From Girardinichthys multiradiatus (Eukaryota > Chordata > Actinopteri > Cyprinodontiformes > Goodeidae): a DNA stretch of 64,000 nucleotides. The translations under genes and the position numbers were made by a program. A model generated the notes under the pieces. It searched no databases. It worked only from the letters and a program-made list of their open reading frames with translations, and was not told the DNA's origin. Positions within the stretch are counted from its first letter, which is position 1, and each line of letters begins with the position of its first letter. The stretch covers positions 27,979,958 to 28,043,957 of the forward strand of contig NC_061805.1 in the NCBI RefSeq assembly GCF_021462225.1, in the 5' to 3' direction. Of this stretch, positions 46,300 through 58,872 are shown piece after piece.

Positions 46300-47530
46300 A
46301 AGGCCAACAAACATGGGGTGGAGGGGCTGCAGCGTGAGGCGTGAGAGGGTTGTGTCCTCTTCTTGGATGTGGGGTCATTGGCATTTGGATCGGCTGAGCA
46401 GCGATGGTACAGCTGAGCTGGATAATGTTTCTCCCTGGGCTATCGTTGCAGTGGCGGTGATGTGGTGTGTTTTTGTGGTTGCGGGGGATGTTGTGGGGAA
46501 TGCCAGCCCTGGTTGCTTGCCGCTGGCCGGGGACCTCTTGCCGGGTGAGTTTGTCCCTTCTTGGTGTGGGGTTGGGGGGTTCGTTGTGGGCGTGGTGCTC
46601 GGTGGTGTCATCCCTGTTGCGCTCGTGGGCAGGGGCTGGGGTACCCTTGCGCAGGGCCCTTGCCGTGCCACGTTCAGGCATGGGGACGGTCTACCTGTCT
46701 GCACCCCCGGAGGGGAGGGGACCACCTCCTGGGTCCGGGGGCTGGTTGCCCCTATGGGGTATCGGCACCTGGACCTGGGAGTATAGAGTATGTATGGGGA
46801 GTGTGAGTGAGTGTACGACGTCCATTGTTGTTTGTCTTTACGTTGGGTGCGAGTGTTTTTATGTATACACATGAGGGTGGCAATGTGTGATTGTGACTCT
46901 TTGTGTGTCAGGGTGGGTATTGGACTGCACGCTCTCCTAGATCAGTTTAGGCCCCCTATCAAATGTGGGGCCTATTTCCTCCCCGCCACACTACCTGCCG
47001 GCGGTTGGTGTCTCTTTACGAGGACGTACTTGTGGTTCTTGGTGTCCGGGGCTGGGCGCTTTGGTGTGTGCTGGCTCACTCTCAGTGGCTGCTTGCCGGG
47101 GCCTGGACCCCTGGGCTCTGTCGGGCCTCTGCTTGGGGAGTGTTGTGTCCCGGAGTCTCGTGTCTCTGGGTCCATGGCTGAATCTGGTCGGGCATAGACG
47201 GCTGCCGGCGGGGCCTCTGGGCTCGTCGCTGCAGCTCCCTGGGTCTTCTGCACTCTGGCTGCTGGGTGGTTCCCCTGGGACTCTCCCCTGTTCTTCTCTG
47301 GGGGGTTGCAGTGGTTCTCCTGGGGTTCCTGTGGTCTCGGGGGGCCTTTAGATTTCTATGGCTCGCATCTCCTCTGTATCTGTCCCAGGTCCAGGGGGGC
47401 AGGTCAGTGGCTCCTTTTTGACCCACTTCTCTCTTCCGTGCTTCTTATTTTTTTCTTTTTCGTACCTGTCTCCGTGTCTGTAACAATTGAAATAATCCCA
47501 AAGCAGTTTCTAATAAAGTTTTTTTTCTTT
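46300..47530 (+). repeat. GC-rich, A-poor block ending in a poly(A) signal (probable multicopy element)
   Basis: The sequence switches abruptly from AT-rich intron to strongly G/T/C-rich DNA with few A on the plus strand, many G runs and many CpGs. It ends near 47510 with 'taataaagttttttttc'. Long open frames exist on both strands (for example 46076-46786 plus, 46375-46872 minus). They are Gly/Trp/Cys/Leu- or Pro-rich and follow from composition, so I do not call a gene. Similar GC-rich text occurs repeatedly in fish genomes from memory. The tail suggests a retroposed transcript, but its class is unknown. Confidence 0.5.
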
Positions 47531-50014
47531 GTTACAAATATCAATCAGTGCTTTAAAGCGTTAGCTGTAATGCTCCAGTTGCGAAAGTAAATCTGTTGGG
47601 CTTTTCTTGACACTCAGACAATTCTGAGCGCTACTCTGGCGGATAGGACTTAGTTAACGAAAGAAAAAAAAAAAGTGACTTTTGCTGAAAGGGTGATGTG
47701 GGCACACCCATTCATAAAAATTTACCCACATCTCATCCTTGTTGCTCACAACAGACAAAAAAAAGTTCTAGACCAAGAAAATAGAAGTTAAAATACTAAG
47801 AAATAAAACATTTGGCAATAAAATTATTTTTGCACACAACCTAATAATTTTGGGCATAGTGTCAATAAGTCTGGACATCAATGAATGGTGTACCCAGAGT
47901 ACAAAGAATAATGAAAACCTCTGTTATGGTAGAAAGAATAGTAATGGAGCCTAGTGAAGTAAAACAGCAAAACGTTTTTGCCACAGACATAGGTTGTAGG
48001 TTCCCCCCAAAGACTGTTGCAGGTATTCAGTTCAATATTCTATTCAAAACTATGCAGAAAAAACTGTTGCACACTATGCCCCCGATCTCTTATTGTTCCT
48101 CCAAAATGTTATTTTTAAATTTTAGCTTTTAGTTATTTTGTTAGTTTCAGGTGAGGTCTTTAATAACTTAAACAAAGGTTTGGACAGTTCAGTAAGACCA
48201 TTTTGTTGCTTATACTTTCGTTCATGTCCTCCTATCCTACTTTTCATTCTGCCCACCTCTTAATACAAATATTCTGTGAAAGTTTAAGCCACAGTGGCTG
48301 TCTGCACGCTGTGTCCCAGCCTACATTTTTAATTTTTCCTTATCATCCAACTGCCACTGATATTTCATGTAGGTCAGTAAAGAGGCCAGCCACAAAACAC
48401 ACTCTCCCTTTCTCTCACTGACACACATACACACACACACACAGACACATATTCTAATGCAGTGTGATAACATAAAATTCAGTATGAAGCCTTCAGTCAA
48501 AATACACATCAGGATACGGATATGGGCCCATTCAGAGTTTGAGCAGAAGCACAGTGCATATAAAGCTATGATCATTCCTTGTGCACTTCCTGGCTGTACA
48601 GTATGAGATTGTATATAAATAACTATAATAAAGTGTAATAAAAAAACACCATCGCAGGCAGCATCACAGACTTGGGACTTGACTCTCTCGTGTGACAGCC
48701 TAATAAGAAGTCTGTAGTGATCTAACTATGGTATATGTCAGAGACAAGCTTTCCAAAAGCCCTCTCTGGGTAGATTTAAACCCTGTTCACACACTCACAA
48801 GCATGCTGGCAGTTCAGCAGCTACTCACACGCAAGCTACCCGCAGTGATTAATAAATCTTATTCAGATCACACGGCTCTGATGAACTTGGTTGACATAGG
48901 GGGTCTGCAGCCTGTCGAGGCAAGTGACGCACTTTGTCCCTCTCTCATTCAGTTCATCCCTACCTCACTTGCTTTTCATCTTTGTCTTTTTGCTATCCTC
49001 TTCTTTTCATTCTCTCCTCTACCCTGCATGCCTTGCCCCACCGATCTCTTTCTTGTATTTGATCTCTTCATAATTCAGCAGGAGCTGATGTGAAAGAAAG
49101 GCTATTAATTGCAATGATAAGGGTAAAATTGAAGGAGACGCACAGATCAAAGGAGGGTTCAGTTTTGTATTTTCTGATCACAGGCAGACTGCTGTGCTCT
49201 TTTCTGGGCTCTTTTAACTAAACAAGCTGGACCAGAGTATTTTAGGCATGTGTGCATGTGTGGTTTGATCTGTTGCTTAAAACAAAACAAAACATTGTAC
49301 AGTGTTTGAATAAAAATGTACTCCGTTTTCTCTAATAGCTTTGACTTGGTAAGGGTCACGTGGAGCTAAAGCTTATCCTGGACGAAAAGCGGGACACACT
49401 CTGGACAGGTTGTCATCGCAGGGACACACATGACGGAAAACAATGAACATTGACTTGTAAGTGAAAAACCCATGCATGCACATGGAGAAGTGAAAAATAA
49501 GGCTAGGATATGAATGCAAAAACACTAAATTAATGTACAGTCCCTTATCTGATTTCATTTCTTCACAATTTTATATGCTACCATCGGGTGTTTTATTCAG
49601 AAGGCATTTTTTTTCACAACTATGTTAATGACTAAATTCTGTATTGTTACGTCTCCTCATGACCCACGACTTGTTGATGCACTTTTCAACTGTAATATAG
49701 ATATTAAGTCATAGATGGCAACGAATCTTCTGAAAACACTATCAGGACAGACCAGACGTTTAGTAGAGGTATTAGCACAGACCCTTAGAGAGAAACTCAC
49801 AGTGCAACCCTAAAGATCAGGTCAAAAACCTTGCTGTCATCAGTTTCAAATACCGCGTTAAAAATGTTTCAAGTTGAAGAACATTTCCAGTGTTCAACCG
49901 TGTCTCGTTGTCCAATTCAGAGACTTTGGTTTACACTTTTAGTATGTTTTTAAGGTTAGGTTAATGTTTATTTCAAATACATTCACATATTTCATTTTCA
50001 ACTCATTATTATAA
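47531..50014. other. Intron sequence, no firm element
   Basis: AT-rich with a (CA)n stretch at 48420-48447. A possible Tc1 tail scrap ('cctaataattttgggcatag', about 47840) is too short to call. The 121-codon plus frame at 48728-49093 has no splice or start support. Confidence 0.35.
48420..48447. repeat. (CA)n microsatellite
   Basis: Alternating CA units with single interruptions. Confidence 0.85.
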
Positions 50015-50262
50015 TGCATTACACCCATTTTAAAGTCTCTGTATTGGCTGCCTGTCCATTTAAGGATTGATTTTAAGGTTCTCTTACTAGTATATATCCT
50101 GCAGACCCCCGAGGCCCCTAAGGTCTTCTGTTGAATCCTAAAGTGAGAACTAAGACACATTGTGAGGTGTCAGGGGTCTACTATGCCCCTCACCTGTTGA
50201 GCAGCCTTCCTGAGGACCTGAGAGCTGCTGTAAGTTTATGTTTTACGGCAAAAGCATCTATT
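50015..50262 (+). mobile_element. L2-type LINE relic (end of reverse transcriptase ORF)
   Basis: Translation gives LYWLPVHLRIDFKVLLLVYI, then after a short loss KVRTKTH and YYAPHLLSSLPEDLRAA. This is the typical C-terminal pattern of L2-like LINE proteins (WLPV..RIDFK..., ...LPEDLR). Stops and a shortened centre show it is dead. No 3' tail repeat was recognised. Confidence 0.65.
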
Positions 50263-50394
50263 CATTCTGCCTTATTTTCTTCCTATTATCTTATCTCACC
50301 TATTATCTGGATTAGGATCTATTTATATTTTAGGATTTTATTACTATTTAACCTATTTACTGTTTTCGTAGGTAGTCTCATTTCTTGTTGATAT

Positions 50395-50414
50395 TAATAT
50401 TATTATTATTATTG
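50395..50414. repeat. (ATT)n microsatellite
   Basis: Six ATT units. Confidence 0.8.
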
Positions 50415-50821
50415 GTAATTTAAACACATTTACCTCACCATTTTGGTTTTCAGGTTTCATTTTAGTTTTTCTGTAAATGACTTTTTTTCAGCAATATTTA
50501 CAATCTAAAGAACCATTTTGCTCAGGTTCCTACAAAGTAAAGACTTACAAGACCCTTTGCAAAACCAATTTAATTTATCAAATTTATAAACCTTAACATT
50601 TAAACCTTGCTATAAGGTTAAACAGCCACAATTTTAGTTATATTCTTAGGTTTTAAAACAAAGAAATGTTTTTACAAAAAAGATAGTAAATATATTTGCT
50701 TAAATTGAGCTATTTGTCCCCAAATAAAGAAGGTCTTTCTGTGTAATTTTAGTGTCAAACACTGCTCAGTTTTATCTAGGTTTTGGCCAAAGAGGATAAG
50801 AGTTAGCGTAGAGCGCCAAAA

Positions 50822-50862
50822 CAGCCACATGTGGCTCCAGAGCCGCAGGTTGCAGACCCCTG
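50822..50862 (-). mobile_element. hAT-like terminus
   Basis: On the minus strand it begins CAGGGGTCTGCAACCTGCGG and continues with 'ctccagagccacatgtgg', a common hAT end. No transposase was found nearby. Confidence 0.5.
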
Positions 50863-51333
50863 ATATGCACAGGGAGCTGTGTGCTCTTTGGGGGGAGACC
50901 CGCAGCTGAGTGCAGACACGGACAGGGAGCTACAGCCAGTCACCAACACAGCCACACTTTCACTGTTCTTTTACCGCAAACCTCATTGTAAAGGGTAAAA
51001 AGCTGTCTATTATTGAAAAACCAAGTTTGTTAGATCATGGAAATAACGTGCACAGCCTACTCTATGGTTTTACAAGTCACACACATGAACACAGGTAACC
51101 ATTGAAAAAAAAAAAAGGCCTTTACATGGCAGGCTGGACGATGCTGTGTGTAGCAATCCCAATAACTATGGATGAGCGAGAAGCGTTTTTTTCCAAGATA
51201 TTTTGTGATACATGTAATAAAAATGAGAATAAAAGGAAGCAATGCAATCTTTTTGGTTATAAATATATAACTGCACACAGCCTGAAGCCTCACAAACAAC
51301 TATTGCTGTAAAACTGTGTATACCATAGGTAAG

Positions 51334-51425
51334 GTAAGTTTATTTATATAGCGTATACCATACCATGTTTATTCTTATATCACTTTGAAAAACAACACAT
51401 GATTGACCAAAGTGCTGCACAAAAA
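51334..51425 (-). mobile_element. SINE fragment, minus orientation
   Basis: 'aagtttatttatatagcg' and 'accaaagtgctgcac' match the reverse complement of a SINE tail (cgctatataaata..., gcactttgg). The head is absent. Confidence 0.45.
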
Positions 51426-51930
51426 TTCAAAGTTTATCACTATTATCACGTAATGATGTATTCTTATCCCTATATTTTTATTTCTCCCATACACAGTTAG
51501 CAGCCATCTAAGTCATTGAGCATTGTAGCTCATGAGCCTTCAGGGTCAATTAAGTATTGTCAAAGGAGCTCTTGCAGACAAAAACAACTGATTAAGTCAA
51601 TCAAAGGAGCTATGAAGCATAGACCTGAAGTGCCTCCTTGTATTTTAAGACTGACCAGTGGAGGCCATAGTTTATAAATGACACATTTTTACTCTGATTC
51701 TATGCGTATCATCTCCTGTTTGTGTGAAATTTGAAATCAATCACCACCTCATCTGCCTAAATAAACGAGCCACTGCCGCTATACAGATGGTGGTTTGAAA
51801 CAGCCCTTCTGCACCACCAGAATCTATTACTTACGTTGTCATAATGTGGCTGTTTACAATGGCCACTAACAAAAATATTATATGCACAGGCATAATGCAG
51901 ACATGGGATAAAAGGTCTGCTTGTGATTAC

Positions 51931-52008
51931 CTTTAATGGAAGAGACTTCTCACTGCAAGGACTGATGGGTAGAGACTGAAGACTGCTGGCTGGACTCGTC
52001 TCTGTGCT
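51931..52008 (-). CDS. Host gene, Ser/Pro-rich linker exon (78 bp)
   Basis: On the minus strand the acceptor is 'gattgtcttttgcag' and the donor 'gtaatcac'. The 78-bp exon begins and ends in phase 0 and encodes STETSPASSLQSLPISPCSE then KSLPLK, a flexible Ser/Pro-rich linker. It connects the leucine-rich helix exon at 60388-60214 to the coiled coil at 28407-28330. The identical 78-bp length and phase of this exon and the coiled-coil exon mean either could be skipped without a frameshift. Confidence 0.6.
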
Positions 52009-55000
52009 CTGCAAAAGACAATCCCAAAAACATGAGAAAAGAATCAAAATTATCATGTAGAGAAAATCTTTTAGAGTAGCTCTCAATACTTTATTTTATG
52101 AGGAAAGTGCAGCTATCTGCATTATTTAGCACTGTCTTTGAACTTTGTTTTGTTGTTAAACCATATAGGAGAAACACTGCATCTCAAGCATAAATCGCTA
52201 CAATATAACTGTTTTCCCAAATATCTGACAGACAATTTTACATCTGTTCTACTGATCTCAGCTGGAGTCACTTTTGATTGAACAAAAAGACAAAGTGGGC
52301 AACACGGCTTCTTTTCTTTTTTTATTTCATGGGTTTTCTTTCATATTCTGTGGTTTCGTCAAGCGTGATCAGATATATTCGGCAACAAACAAAACTGTCA
52401 ACAACTAGGCACAAAGCAAAGTCTGAAACACACACAGGTCCCATGCAGACATGCATTCAGGTGACAATAAATGGACATGCATGCACTAAGTAACACAGGT
52501 CTGCAGTTGCTGGTCTAACTGTTAGCTGTAAAGGATTAAATGTGGCATATGCAAGAGGATGTGGATCCTTCTGCTAGAGATAGTTTAGGTAAGCTGCCTA
52601 CACAAGTCTTGGTGTTAGTTACGAATAAGTTTCAAGGTTTTTAGGCTTTGTTCACATGAAAATTGTTGTTTTTCCACAAAACCATTTCAATCCTTTCTAA
52701 ATAGGTCCTTATAAACCAACATCATTCCTAAAAGTGTCTACATCCAAACAAAAAAGCAACCCAGATATGGGTAAATATGTGTGTGGTCATTTAATGCAAT
52801 CACAGGAGCGCAACAAAAACAAAGGACGAGGCAAAAATGGCATCCATGAGACTCGAAACGAATTTATGAATGTTTTATTTCCAGCCACATGTTGACCCTT
52901 TAAAGATTAATACTGTGTGTAGTTGGGTAGGACAGACCACCATACCAAGATTACACTTAAAAATACACTTTTTAGGCCAAATCCCAGATAATATAGTGCT
53001 TTGACCTACTTAAAATAAGTTGGGGGAAACATTGGAGTCCAAATCTTTGCACAGTAAAAACTTGATGTTTTATTGGTTTGGCTGACCTTTTAAAGACACA
53101 CACCTCCCTATCAGAATTATAGGTGTGCTATGGCGCCAGGCCATCAATGTGTCATCTGTGATCAATGATTTTCCCTACATAGAGAGACAGCCGTGCACTC
53201 ACTGACGCCCACACCCACAGCATCCCTCCTTCCTTCCTTCTAAAACACAAACACATCCTCTTAAGGTCACCTCTGTCCCACAGCCCTTAACACACAACTG
53301 TCCCTACAATTAGATGTGGCTCAGTAAAAAGCCCCTCAGATTTAAGAATTGGTTGCCGGGGAGCCATGAATTTAATGACTTGCACTGCACTGAAACTGAA
53401 TGTCTAGAGATGATGAATGGCTTCAGAAAGAAAAGCAGGTTTTGTAGTTTGATGCACACCTTTAATCACATACGTCTCTTAAATCAAGAAGTGAAAGCCT
53501 TAAAATAAGAGAAGGGACATTCATTTTCACTCCCTCTAATTGACTTTAGAGTTTTTATAGGACAACAGCCTCACTTTCAAAATATCACGCATATCATAGT
53601 TCCTGAGTCAACATGGTGGAAAGACAAGAATGGAAATTTTCTGCTTATAACTGAGCCATACTCCAGCATGGTGCTGTTTTGAATTTCTCCAATTATGGTT
53701 CCTACACAGGTTTCATGTAAAAATGTCATACTTTTTGCAATCAAATTCCAAAAGTTGCCAGTATTGTTTTTTTAACAGATTTTAAAGAATAACAGTTATA
53801 GTATAAATTTACAATGTATATTTCTACAGTGGACAAGATTTTAAATATGGAGCCTGCAAAAATAAAGACGGATGGACGGACGGACGGATGGATACAAACT
53901 ATTTCCTTATCCAACCCTTAAACAAATCAGGAAAATAAAATTCACAAATGTATCACTCATTATCTGATAACACTGGAATCCTAAATGCATCAAACTGGCT
54001 CCTGTTTAAAAAAAACTCCTGATTACTAAAAAAGTGAAGCTATTCAGGATTAGAGTCGAACAACAGACTTGGAACGGCCAGAGGATGTATAGATTCAAAG
54101 CCATGTACAAAAGAGCTGGGAGTATGTACTGTAACAAATGGGACATCACACTTTAGTTAGAAACCATGGCTGACGTTGACAAATGGGGATCATTGTGTGA
54201 AGTTGCTTTTACGCACACATGAGACAGCAGCAGTTTAGAAATGTTCCCTCCGTGCAGCCAAGAGGATAAACTGCTGAAAGAGAAATAATTTAGGAGCAGA
54301 CGGAGCATGGCTGGCCAAATGTGGAAAGCTAACACTGGAAATACTAAGAGGTGCTGTGATATCAGGCTTGTGGTCATCTACATTTGTGACATCACTGATA
54401 TTTTTCTGTTGTTTTTAATTAGCTAATCTTTGGACACCACTTTGGAAGAAATCAGAACCAGGCATTTTCATTTTCATAGTTTCCTTTCAAACAGATTTAT
54501 GGCAACATTTCCCTATCATGGTCCTAAATGTTTTAAATGTTAAACTGTTTCTACACAGCTAGTTTAAATTGATGGGTCACTAATAAGCTCCTGCATAACC
54601 GGATGATATTCAGTTCAGGAAATTCCCCCTATTGTCAGAGGACAGTACTATCAAGAATGAGTGGTCCTGTCACATAACTTCTGATTTCCTGAGTGATGTT
54701 TTTAAGTCACAAAGCTAGGTCTGATTCTTCTGATTTGGACTTTTCACCTTGGAAATACAGGACTTAGCAGAAAATAGGTGGAACCTGTTTCACTGTGAAG
54801 AGTGAAATGGTATTTTATAATTACGTGCAGAGTATTCAGAGCTATAAATGCCAGAGGGATACACTCCAACAAACGCCTAACGTGACTTGACAGAGAGAAT
54901 AATCTTCTGTTTTTGGCTGAAAATATGTTGCAGTTAACATCTGCCTTCTTAACACTGGTATAACATCCTGTGACACAAATCTGGGCTTACCCATAACAGT

Positions 55001-58000
55001 ATTATATTCTACTGTACCCACTTGTGCAGGCATGAAGCGCACTACCACTAAAATTTAAAACTTAAACTTAGCAAAAATTCTTGTTACTTGTAAAAATATT
55101 TAATAAATAATTTTTAAGGTTAAGCATGTATGCAGTTCAATTTACTTACAACCAATCTTTTAGCAGTGCACAACTGATTTTTAAAACAGACCTGATGGTG
55201 TCAGTGATTAGCTGTACATGTTGGCATGCTAACGTCAGCTTTACCAAGCTCTGTCAGTCCGTTGTTGTAGTCCGTTAAAGCTGTTCTTTACCACAACAAT
55301 AATGTTCTGATTTCTAAAGCAGCTGTTAACAATGACTCAGACCAATAAACTCCTCCTTCCAGCAAATGAACAAGAGCAACACACTTTGCAGCCATTCTTC
55401 TCCAAAATCCAAAAATTAAAGTCATTTTTAACCAGTTCAACTCTAAAACAAAAGCTGAGGTTTGGAAGTGCAGTTTAAACGAATGTAATAAAAAACTCCA
55501 AACATATCTGCAAAACTAAGGCATAACTGATAATCGGAAACAAATATAAATCCATTTGACCAAGAATATTCTGCCAAACACACACAAAATAAATAAAAAC
55601 AGTCAGCACAGTCTGATGGTGCACATGGGAGCCAAGCACTGAAACATCAGTTTCAGTGTACTAATGTCCTAGTAAAACATCCCTTCACTACCCTTTCTAA
55701 AGATGGCACATTTCTAGTGGCTTACACTTGGCACAATGTACAACAGCACAAAACGGCAGACTTATTTTTAGGCTGGCACATAATAAAATACTAGACATTT
55801 CAAACACAGCTTGTTTATGCTGAAGGAAGTGTAAATCTCACACAATGCAGGTGTGGTGATTAGAAACCTAACACCAGGTGTGCAGGGAAAGAAGAAAGCA
55901 GCAACAACAACAAGCCATGCAACAGACTACAGAAATACAGCAAGAATACCAAAGCAAAACACACAGACATTAAAACCCAAAAACCATGACAGCAACATAA
56001 TTTGCAAGTTAATGATGCAACAAAGAAACCAAAGGGCACAAAGTGTCTCCTCTTTCATATTCATGCTGCTGTGCTCCCATTCTCTCTCCTGCAACTTCAT
56101 CATCCCTTTAGTTTATGTCACTCAATTTCATGTGTCTTTTGCTTCTGTCTCTGTGGCCCTTGGAGAAAAAACAAAGAGCCATGAACAGCAAACAGATCAG
56201 GAGAAAGCCGTACGTGTGGCTCGGTGGGCCGCAGTTAGCTGCTCGCTTTGATCTTTTGCAGACTGTAGAGGTACTGAAGTGAGATTTTTCTTAGGTTTGT
56301 TTTGTTGCTTTTTTAAAGGATTTTGTCAGGTTCGGGATCAAGTTGCTCCCTTCCTTACTTTGCACCATATCACACCCAGGGATTACTTTTCCATCCCAAC
56401 TGACTAAACTGAACCCATTTATAGTCACTACAACAATTTCATTCAGAGCTAGTTAATATTTCTTGTTTATTTTTGTTGTGTTGCATATTGCTCTATTTCC
56501 CTAACTAGCCAACTACTTTAATTAATTCTTGAGGTAATTGCATTGCTCAAATCTTTCAATTTAATTCACTGAACTCATTTGATTAAACCTTTATTACTAC
56601 CCCTCAATTTTAGCGCAGTTACAATCTCCACTCGAGTGAGTTGACTCGGGAAATATAACAGATAATGACCCCTTCATCAGACCAGAATACCTATAAGCGA
56701 GCTGGTATTATTTATGGGAGTCATATAAACCCACCTCCATACAAGAGACTATGGGTAAATCATAGATTATTATTTTAAATCATTGGCTGTCGAAGCGTGT
56801 ATGGCATGACAAGTGTTGTATACAAAGTAATTTGTTGCTCATTTTTATTCTCCAAAATAATGACGACCAAAGAGACCAAAAATGCAAATGTACAAAACAA
56901 CAATGGAGCAAAACAACTAGAACTTTTTGTGACTTGGTTTAAGGAGAAAATACGGAGCCCGTATTTTCCACCTAAACTAGTGGAAATCAGTGCTCATGCT
57001 TTACTAAACTATGCACTGCCATGTACATCACAGCTTGTAGTATGACTTTATTTTTGTTACACTGAGATAAAATGTTTAAAATGACGGCAGCAGCTAACGT
57101 TAATGCAACAGATGTCACTGGGCAATCAGCATGCATGGATTGCGAAATGGGGCATGCAGTTTATCAAAAGGTGCAGAAGGATTGCAGAAAATGAGAAGAC
57201 AGTCTTGTAATCCGTGCGCACAGATTGCAAAACTGAGCGCACGGTTTAGTAAAGCGTGAGCACGGATTTCCACCGCCTTTGTCTCTTTTTACTCGCCGAC
57301 ACTTGCCGGTCTCCGTAAGAAATTAATTAAATATTTTTTTAAATGCTAATTTTGGCCCCAATGGATCACAAAACAACACAATCAACAAAAACATACACAT
57401 ATTTTGAAACTATTTAGCCATTTTCTGCTCCCCCTGACTTAAACCTTTGCGGTGAGGCAGTGTTCGCTCTCTGTATTTGTGATGGGACTTGTTCCACTAC
57501 AGCATGTGTGGGACAGACCTGAGCCAAGTGAAACACGTTAGTGTTTTCATTGAAATGTATTGATATGGATGAAGTGTGTGATATTTTACTATAGAATTGT
57601 TTAAATGATTTTTATAAACCATACAATTAGATACATTTTATTAAAATAAAGCTACACTGTAAATCTTGAAATTAAAATAAAGCTCCACTCTTATTTGGTT
57701 CTTTAAATGCAATAAATGTATCAGGTATACGGACTCAATAAATATCGTGAATAAAATATGAACCTAAAATATTAAGTTATGATTTTTTTTCCATCATCAG
57801 TCTGCCGTTTTCTTTCCTCATACAAACGCATCAGTCTGTAGTGTGATTGTGTCTTAAACTGAGTCAACAATGATGCTCAGACTATCGCTCCTTTCTGTTT
57901 TTAATAACACTGACTGGGATTATGTCTCCACAAAAGCTTCTGCAAAATAGCATTTCAAAAAACATTAATGTTTGCTTTCAAATCACTACTATTAACGCCG

Positions 58001-58870
58001 TAGCCAAAATTCTAGTCAACTTCATAGTCAACCTCTCTGTCATTTCACATAAAAACTCAAGATTTCCCTTGGGCATGGTTTGAGCTAGAATGCAAAAAAT
58101 AAGTTGTAATAAGCCCTTCTAAAACTCTAAAACTGGTTTTGGTGTATAACTCCAGTTAAAAACCTCAAAAAAAGAAATTATATTTAAAAGATAAAATTAT
58201 GCTCCTGAAAAAATATTTATTAAAAGGCTGGAGTTGACCAAATGACCAACTAAAGACTAAAGAGACTTCATGAGTGGACAATTAACATGAACCTATGTTC
58301 TGCATGGTTAAACCTTGCAAAGCCACGGTTTTGCAACATTTTGAAGCTTTACTAAGTGATCATTAACATTAATCAAATCTAAAGTAATGTGAAGGTACTT
58401 TTACTGAATTTAAAACGTTCATAATCAGATGGTCTCATTGCCTGAGATAACGCCAAACTTTGCACAGACTAAGACATTTAAGGAGCTGAGTTACAGTGTG
58501 TAAGAGAAGGATTTGTGTGTGAATTGCCTGCTTGTGTACATGGAAAGAGTATCATGGCAGACGCTTAAACACACATCACAGGTTCCTCCCCCAGAATTAG
58601 AATCTCATAAAATCAAACAAAAAGGAAGATATTAGAGAGATCATTTAAAAGTGAAAAGAAACCCACTTTGACAAGAGTTAATAAAGCTGATTAAACAAAG
58701 AATAAACAAAAAGCAAGAGAGGCACTGTTCACTTTGTTTCCAGATCAAATAGCTTATTATTTGCCAAACGCTTGTGCAAAACACTGTGCTTTTAGAACTT
58801 TATGTGTTCTAAACAAGGTTTTATGTTATAGACAAAACAAAAGCAGTACAAAATTGTAAAGTGGACAAAA
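52009..58870. other. Intron sequence, nothing recognised except a microsatellite
   Basis: Most of the 8.2-kb intron between the exons at 60214 and 52008. AT-rich; a GGAC/GGAT tract at 53872-53893. The slightly CpG-richer patch at 57170-57310 has no recognised element. Confidence 0.4.
53872..53893. repeat. (GGAC/GGAT)n microsatellite
   Basis: Tandem 4-base units GGAT/GGAC. Confidence 0.85.
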
Positions 58871-58872
58871 CG

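Noticed and set aside
46076..46786. 236-codon plus-strand open frame
   Set aside because: Gly/Trp/Val-rich composition tracks the A-poor, G/T-rich DNA (stop codons need A); similar long frames exist on the opposite strand, so it is not evidence of a gene.
48728..49093. 121-codon plus-strand open frame
   Set aside because: No splice or promoter support, and the C-terminal half is a hydrophobic string from pyrimidine-rich DNA.
46089..50862. One 4.8-kb hAT element bounded by the two CAGGGGT ends
   Set aside because: The ends agree only in the first bases and diverge after that, no target duplication or transposase was found, and the interior holds an L2 relic and ordinary intron.
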